DNA from: Ursus arctos
Taxonomy: Eukaryota; Chordata; Mammalia; Carnivora; Ursidae
Reading direction: 5' to 3'
Assembly: GCF_023065955.2 (NCBI RefSeq)
Contig: NW_026623067.1
Coordinates: forward strand, 59,218,444 to 59,282,443
Length of the DNA stretch: 64,000 bases
A model generated the notes under the pieces. That model saw only the letters and a list, made by a program, of their open reading frames with translations. It did no database searches and had not been told where the DNA came from. The position numbers and the translations under genes were made by a program. This document shows, one piece after another, positions 58,889 to 64,000 of this stretch (the first letter of the stretch is position 1; each line of letters starts with the position of its first letter).

Positions 58889-60679
58889 AAGGGGGGGTAG
58901 GAGTTAATGGAGAAAAACATTAAGAGATTTTTTTTTTTCAATTTCTCAAACATTGGTAACATGATGCTCAAAATCTCAAGCCATATTAATCCAAGCTGGA
59001 GTTAATAAAATACAATAGTACCGATTCACTGAACCTTTGTGACCTGTGTATTAACAGAATCAATGTAAAGGTGTAGGAACTGTGTCTGGCTCAAACATGC
59101 AACTTGCTGGGAGGATCAATCTTGTTCCCCGTGGACCTAAGACAGAACCAATCAGGGCACCTGCAACCCCTAGCAAACAATCTGTGCTTGCTCCAAGTTG
59201 CCTAAAACAAGACTCATCTCTCTATGTCCCTTTCACCCCCCAAAACTCCTCCTGGAACATGTCATACATGAGAGGCATGACATGTTTGCTAGGAATGGTA
59301 CATGACAAGAAATTACTTGTTTGTAGGAAGAATTAATGGAAGAGTCTTCAACTATTCGAAAAAAAGTTGAGTTATTTCATAAGAAGGGTGACAATGAAAT
59401 TTTACTCAAAAGCATCTTATTATAAAATACTTTGATCCAAATCAGAGTTAAGCCCTTTGTTTGGCATATACTGTACCTTTATTAGAAAATGATACCACTT
59501 ATAATGATTCTAATACTATTTTGGACTAATTTCAGGTAGGACTAATTTGAAACTTTTTACAACCTTAAATCCCACAGGTAAAGCATCTCAGGTTATTACA
59601 ATCACTCATGCAGCAGGCTAATATTGCTACTCAATCTATTTCTAAGTCCCCTAAACCAATCCTCATCATAAACTCAAAGAGAGGAGGCTACTATGACACC
59701 TGCAAGCTTTCATTAAAGACTGATGTTTTACCTTTGTTTGTACTATTAAGTCTTATCACAAATGGTCATTTCCCAGGTTCGTCTCACTATTTCATTCCCT
59801 GTCCTCCTCCCCCTTCTCCCCTCAACAGGAAAACTTAGTCTGGTCCATATTAGGCACTAAAAATCTTTCCTCCTGTAGGAGAAAAACAAGCTATGGTTTG
59901 CAAACATAACCGGTACACTTTAGGTGCAATCAATCCATCAATGTAAGCAGATGATACGTGGTACATCAAACCCAGATCCATTTTGGTGAATTCCCTCCAA
60001 GGCCCAAACGTGAGTATTATGCAACAGCCACCATGCCAGATTTTAATCCCTGTGATGCAGTGATAAAATACAAATGGCACAAATATAATCCACTAGGTAC
60101 TTAGGTACATTTGCCAGAAGATAAATCAAAACAAGAATTACCAAATTCTCAGGAATCTTGAAAATGACAAATTGTGTGGCAGTTCTGAATCACAATTATA
60201 ACTTTTCCTTCCGGAAGTCTTCGAGTAACGTGTTCCGCCAGCCCCACTCCTTTCAAAAATCCTCACAAGGGAGCATTTTAATTGAGGTTTCCAAAGGATC
60301 TCTCAAAGGGGGAAGGGGGCCTGCATCAGGTGGTTATCTTAGAATCTACTCTAATAACCTAAAATAATTTAAGATACCCACACCAATTTCCAGAAGCTGA
60401 AAATGGAGTAAGATGTTTCATCATTTCTCCCTAAGGAAAATAATGGGAGTAAATGTAATCCAGGTCCCTGAAGCATAAACAACCCAGGGCTCAATGCTTC
60501 ACCCATCGATCTCCTGGGGCACAGGCCTCGAAAAACTGCACAATGGGCAGCTAAGAATTAGAACAAAATTGCAATGACCTGCATTCTAGAAGAGAACCTA
60601 TACGATATCTATTCCAAAAGAGGCTGAAGGCAAGGGAGGTGGTCACAGCATCTCCGGAGGCCACCTGCGTGGCTGAACC

Positions 60680-61580
60680 CGAGCCTAAACGCCTCAGCGC
60701 GCCGCCTCACCAGGTCCGCTTTTCACCAAGCCAGGGCCACGGGCCAGCGCGGCCAGGCTCCAGGTGGGGCGCAGCGGAAGGGGAGGGGGCTCGGCACGAA
60801 CGCGATCCGAGGCCAGCGAAAGAAGAAGGCGGCATTCCCTCACACAAAATGGTGGCGCTGACGAGGAGGCCGGCGCACCTGTGGGCGCGCCACACGCCCC
60901 TCGGGGGACCCGGCCGACCGCGGGCAGCTGGACGCGCGCCCAGGGCCCGGGAGGCCCGCGTGGGCCTGCGCCGCGGCCGAGTCCTCAGGGCGGCCCGCAG
61001 CCCGCGGCTCGCGTCGCCGCCCGCGGGGGCGCGGGTCCGGCGTCGGCAGGGCGCGGCAGCCTCGGCCTCAGCCCGAGGCCCCTGCCCCGGACGGGCTGCG
61101 CACTCACCTCGGACGCGCCTCCGGAGCCACCGGAGCCCGGGAAAGGAGGCGGAGCCGCGGGAATGAATGGAGCCGGCGGCTGCTCGCTGGCGACCCCCGG
61201 CCGGTCCCGGGCCGCGCCGCTCGCGGCTGCCAGGGCGGGTGCGGCCGCCTCCCCCTCGCCCCGGACGCCTGGCTCCTCGTCGGCGGGTCGGCCGCAGCCC
61301 ACCGTGCCCTCCGCCGGCGTGACGCACTCGCGCCGCAGCGCCTCCAGCCTTTGCAGCCGCGCCGCGCCCGCGCCCACCGCGAATCCCCCCGCCCGCGCCG
61401 CGCGGCCCCTCCTCGGCGCTGGGGACGCCGCCCTGCCTCCCTCCCGGCCCGGCCTTCAGGCGGCCGCCGGGCAGGTGCGGACTCGGACAGCCAGGGGGGC
61501 GCCGCGCTGCCCCCGCCTCGCCCCCGGAGCCCGCTCTCCGCCCGGGCCGCTGTCACAAGGCAGAGCGCGACGCCCCAGCT
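60680..61580 (-). promoter_or_regulatory. FAM169A: CpG island promoter of FAM169A
   Basis: About 900 bases are extremely GC- and CpG-rich in a window that is otherwise AT-rich, and they contain the exon 1 donor. Many GGGCGG/CCGCCC boxes are seen. There is a TGACGCAC half-CRE near 61319 and a plus-strand AAAATGGTGGCGC near 60847 that resembles a YY1 site. A minus-strand TATA-like stretch (CTATTTTTATATC) lies at about 61620-61632. The long reading frames on both strands here are a by-product of GC content. Confidence 0.85.
61108..61400 (-). other. FAM169A: FAM169A non-coding exon 1 (5' UTR), right edge uncertain
   Basis: The only strong donor on the minus strand in the CpG island is GTCCGAG|GTGAGTGCGC, which puts the exon's 3' edge at 61108. 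Spliced to exon 2 it would join ...CCGAG to AGGATGG. No ATG occurs on the minus strand from this donor rightward across the island to beyond 61550, so the leader has no upstream start codon whichever start site is used. The transcription start is not visible, so the right edge given is a guess. Confidence 0.65.
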
Positions 61581-63514
61581 CAGGGATGTGGCCCGGTATT
61601 AAAGAGTGACCTTGGCTTAGATATAAAAATAGGTGCGGGTAAGCTGCGGGGACTATGATGCTGAATTTGCGTGTTCCTTTAATGTCAACATTCGCGGAAT
61701 CCCGTTTTCGCACCCCGGCGGAGCTCTCCTCCAGCGGGCCCTCCCAGAATTTACACTGACTGGGTGAGGTGAACCGTCCTGGCCTCGCGACTCGGAAGCA
61801 GAGGGCGCGAGCGAGGACTGTGGGCCTGCGCCCCGCCACTTCCTTCCTAAACCCACTGCCACCTAGGAGGACGCGAGGGAAAAGGAAGTCGCTCTCCATT
61901 CATAACCTGGACAAGCCCGAGAGCCCCGACTTCCATCTTGCGTTAATAAGGAATCACTAAATTCCTGCGTTGACCTTTTCCCTTTCAGAATCTAGCACAG
62001 GCAAACTAACCCTGACCCAGAAGTAGGGAGGCCCCATCCTCCTTTCCTCCGCTTCCCCTCCCAACTCACTTAAGGGCTTTTTTGTTAATTACACTCCCAC
62101 GGAAGAAGATACGCTTTCAAACATTTAAAGCATGGTAGATTTCTTAAAAGTAACGCATGCCATGGTTTAAATATAAGAAATGTATTGAGGAACAGTATTG
62201 CGTTTAAGTAATTTTAAGACTTCCTTTTATTCATAAACTCTGGAAAATAAACTCATCCTCCAAGAACTGTAGCGTTCTTTTCAGCTCATCCAGTAAATTT
62301 GAAATTTATTTCACTTCTTGGAAATATTCAGCAATCACAATACCAGTCTTTCACAAATTTAATAGTGATCAACAAGATCAATTAATACTTCAAAGAACGC
62401 TTGTTGATAGAGACATATTGGACTCAGATTTTTGTAAATCAAATAGGCTTTTCTGCCTCAAGTTTCTCTTAAGAAACAACCTCACATCTATGTTTGATTT
62501 GTAATATTTAGCAGAAATCTTAAATGTTACACATCAAACGTTTACCATTTGTAGTGGACCTTAATTAACTAGACCTAATGAGCAGGAAGTTTGAATAGTT
62601 GGGTTTTATGCACAGCAAATGTTGAATGAATGGACTCATAAAACTTTTGAATTTATATTTCTAGAGCTGTAGGTAAGTAGGAGTCCCCATGGGAATCCCA
62701 AACAATTGTCACTTTGGGAAGACGTTCTTTTTTTTTTTTTTTTTGGTACCAGAGGCTACAGTTGTTGAAGCCTTAGGCCTCAGTGCAAAGCAAGCCAGAG
62801 CAACTTGTTCATAATGTTTGAAATGCATGGGAGTGACTGACGTTTAGCTGTAATTTTTATAGGTCGGTACTTGTGCTTGGGAGGCCTGTCTCCCAAATGT
62901 CTGGCCACTCTGGTGGGAATCAGACCTACACTCACCCAGCCCATCCAGGCAGCTAAACTCAGCTCTCTTCCTGTTAACTGCGTTCTCTTTTCTCTACTTG
63001 CAACATTATGTGGCCTTGAGTATTTAAGAAAAAAAAAAATCACCATTTACTTACCTTTTTGGCATAGATTCATTAAGTCTTGGTTGTCTGTTTACCCATA
63101 CTCTTGAGGATCCATGAGTCCCTAGTGGGCAAAGACATAAAAAAAGTGAGTCTTTGTCAGATTAATACGTGCTGTAAACCACTACCAATACATTTTGAAA
63201 TATGTTTGAGGCTTTTGTCTTAAAAGTTTTGTAGAGTGTAAAAGGATCATTGTTTTGTTTTTTGTTGTTGTTTATACTTGCTTCAATTATTTTAAGTTAT
63301 AAGCAGAAGGAAACACGGTAAGAGTTTCCGTTGCATTTTTTGTATATGTTAAAAGGGGAGTGGAACCATGTTGAGAAGCTTGCCACAACTGGATTTTGGA
63401 GGTTGCTGACACAAATGACCCAGAGAAGAGCCCTTAGATTGCCCTAGAAAAGTGGACTCTCTAAAGGCTAAAATAAAGGCTAAAGTTTTTGACTACTAAC
63501 AAATGGCCGGGCAC

Positions 63515-63720
63515 TCTGCTAACTTCTTTGTGGAAATTAACTTGTAGTCATCCTTCGAAGTGCATACTAATGTTATCCCCATTTGACCTGAGAGAGACTG
63601 AGGCACACAGAGAAGCTAAGTAACTCGCCCATGATCACACAGCTAATAATTCCGGCAGTTTGACTCAAGAGCAAACTCCCTTAATCAGGATCCTATACCA
63701 CCTTTCATGTGCTCCAAATT
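63515..63720 (-). repeat. MIR, antisense
   Basis: 'gttatccccatttgacctga', 'actgaggcacacagagaagc' and 'catgatcacacagctaataa' match antisense MIR. Confidence 0.8.
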
Positions 63721-63945
63721 CTATGCCATAGGGCCATATGATTGGATTTTGCTTTTGAATCCCTAAAACATACCAAATACTGAGTGCCTTCATGGTTAAA
63801 TTATTTCTTAGATCTACTCGTATTTTCCTGGACATGAAGAGAGAAGTTAAACCCTTACTTAGAAAACTTGTAAGATTTCCTCATTTATATTAAACAAAAT
63901 CGTATAAGCTGTTGGTTTTTGAAAGGGGAAAAAAAAGCTTTTCAC

Positions 63946-64000
63946 ATTTTTAAAAAAGATTTTATTTATATGATTTAATTTATATTTTATTTATATGAGA
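63946..64000 (-). mobile_element. Probable antisense CAN-SINE cut by the window edge
   Basis: 'tttttaaaaaagattttatt' followed by TTTATATGAGA resembles the tail start of an antisense CAN-SINE; the rest lies beyond the window. Confidence 0.5.

Larger units (their letters stand above)
43162..61107 (-). other. FAM169A: FAM169A intron 1 (17.9 kb)
   Basis: The left 6 kb (43300-49500) is dense with CAN-SINEs and holds two L1 pieces of opposite strand near 44-45 kb and a third near 49.1-49.5 kb. From 49500 to 55390 repeats are sparse: MIRs at 50500, 52020 and 54350 and otherwise unrecognised AT-rich DNA. From 55390 to 59000 there are four SINEs, another MIR and three long poly-C tracts. The part from 59000 to 60680 has no recognised element. 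Confidence 0.8.
61581..64000. other. Upstream intergenic DNA, no gene seen
   Basis: After the CpG island the composition returns to AT-rich. It holds a poly-T tract at about 62728-62744, an antisense MIR at 63515-63720 and what looks like the start of an antisense CAN-SINE at the window's right edge. No exon or conserved coding frame was recognised. Confidence 0.6.

Noticed and set aside
60764..61609. A 281-residue plus-strand reading frame and several long minus-strand frames in the CpG island
   Set aside because: Composition is Ala/Arg/Gly/Pro-rich on every frame, as expected from 75-80% GC with few stop codons. The sequence has no recognisable domain and overlaps the promoter and exon 1.

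Overview
This is carnivore nuclear DNA. It carries dozens of tRNA-derived CAN-SINE copies with the recognisable head 'gcgcctgggtggctcagtc', an oligo-pyrimidine middle and an AAATAAA/ATCTTT tail. The form with 'cttcctctcccactcccc' and 'ctctcgctggctgtctc' suggests a caniform, most likely a bear or a close relative; the species call is inference.

One protein-coding gene fills most of the window on the minus strand: FAM169A, which encodes soluble lamin-associated protein of 75 kDa (SLAP75). All twelve coding exons can be placed with GT/AG splice sites and consistent phases. They run from the ATG at 43158 to the stop at 3754-3756 and join to a 670-codon reading frame, the length I recall for the human protein. 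A non-coding first exon ends at 61108 inside a CpG island (about 60680-61580) that is the likely promoter. Intron 1 is about 18 kb and intron 5 about 17.5 kb; the remaining introns range from 0.3 to 6.4 kb. The 3' UTR starts at 3753 and runs left, possibly to the window edge, with no interspersed repeat visible. About 2.4 kb of upstream intergenic DNA lies on the right (61600-64000).

Introns are filled by retroelements: about 38 CAN-SINE copies, roughly fifteen L1 fragments (mostly plus strand, antisense to the gene), L2-like relics, MIRs, hAT-type (MER5A-like) elements and one Tc/mariner-like MITE. Several SINEs sit inside older L1, L2, DNA elements or other SINEs with clear target-site duplications, so the order of insertion can be read.

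I found no second gene, RNA gene, CRISPR array or unknown system. The points worth a second look are the degenerate acetyltransferase-like motif in FAM169A, a tandem splice donor at exon 8, an imperfect 50-bp duplication in the 3' UTR, SINE pile-ups at reused target sites, G-rich tracts in the intron 1 transcript, and the strand bias of the retroelements.
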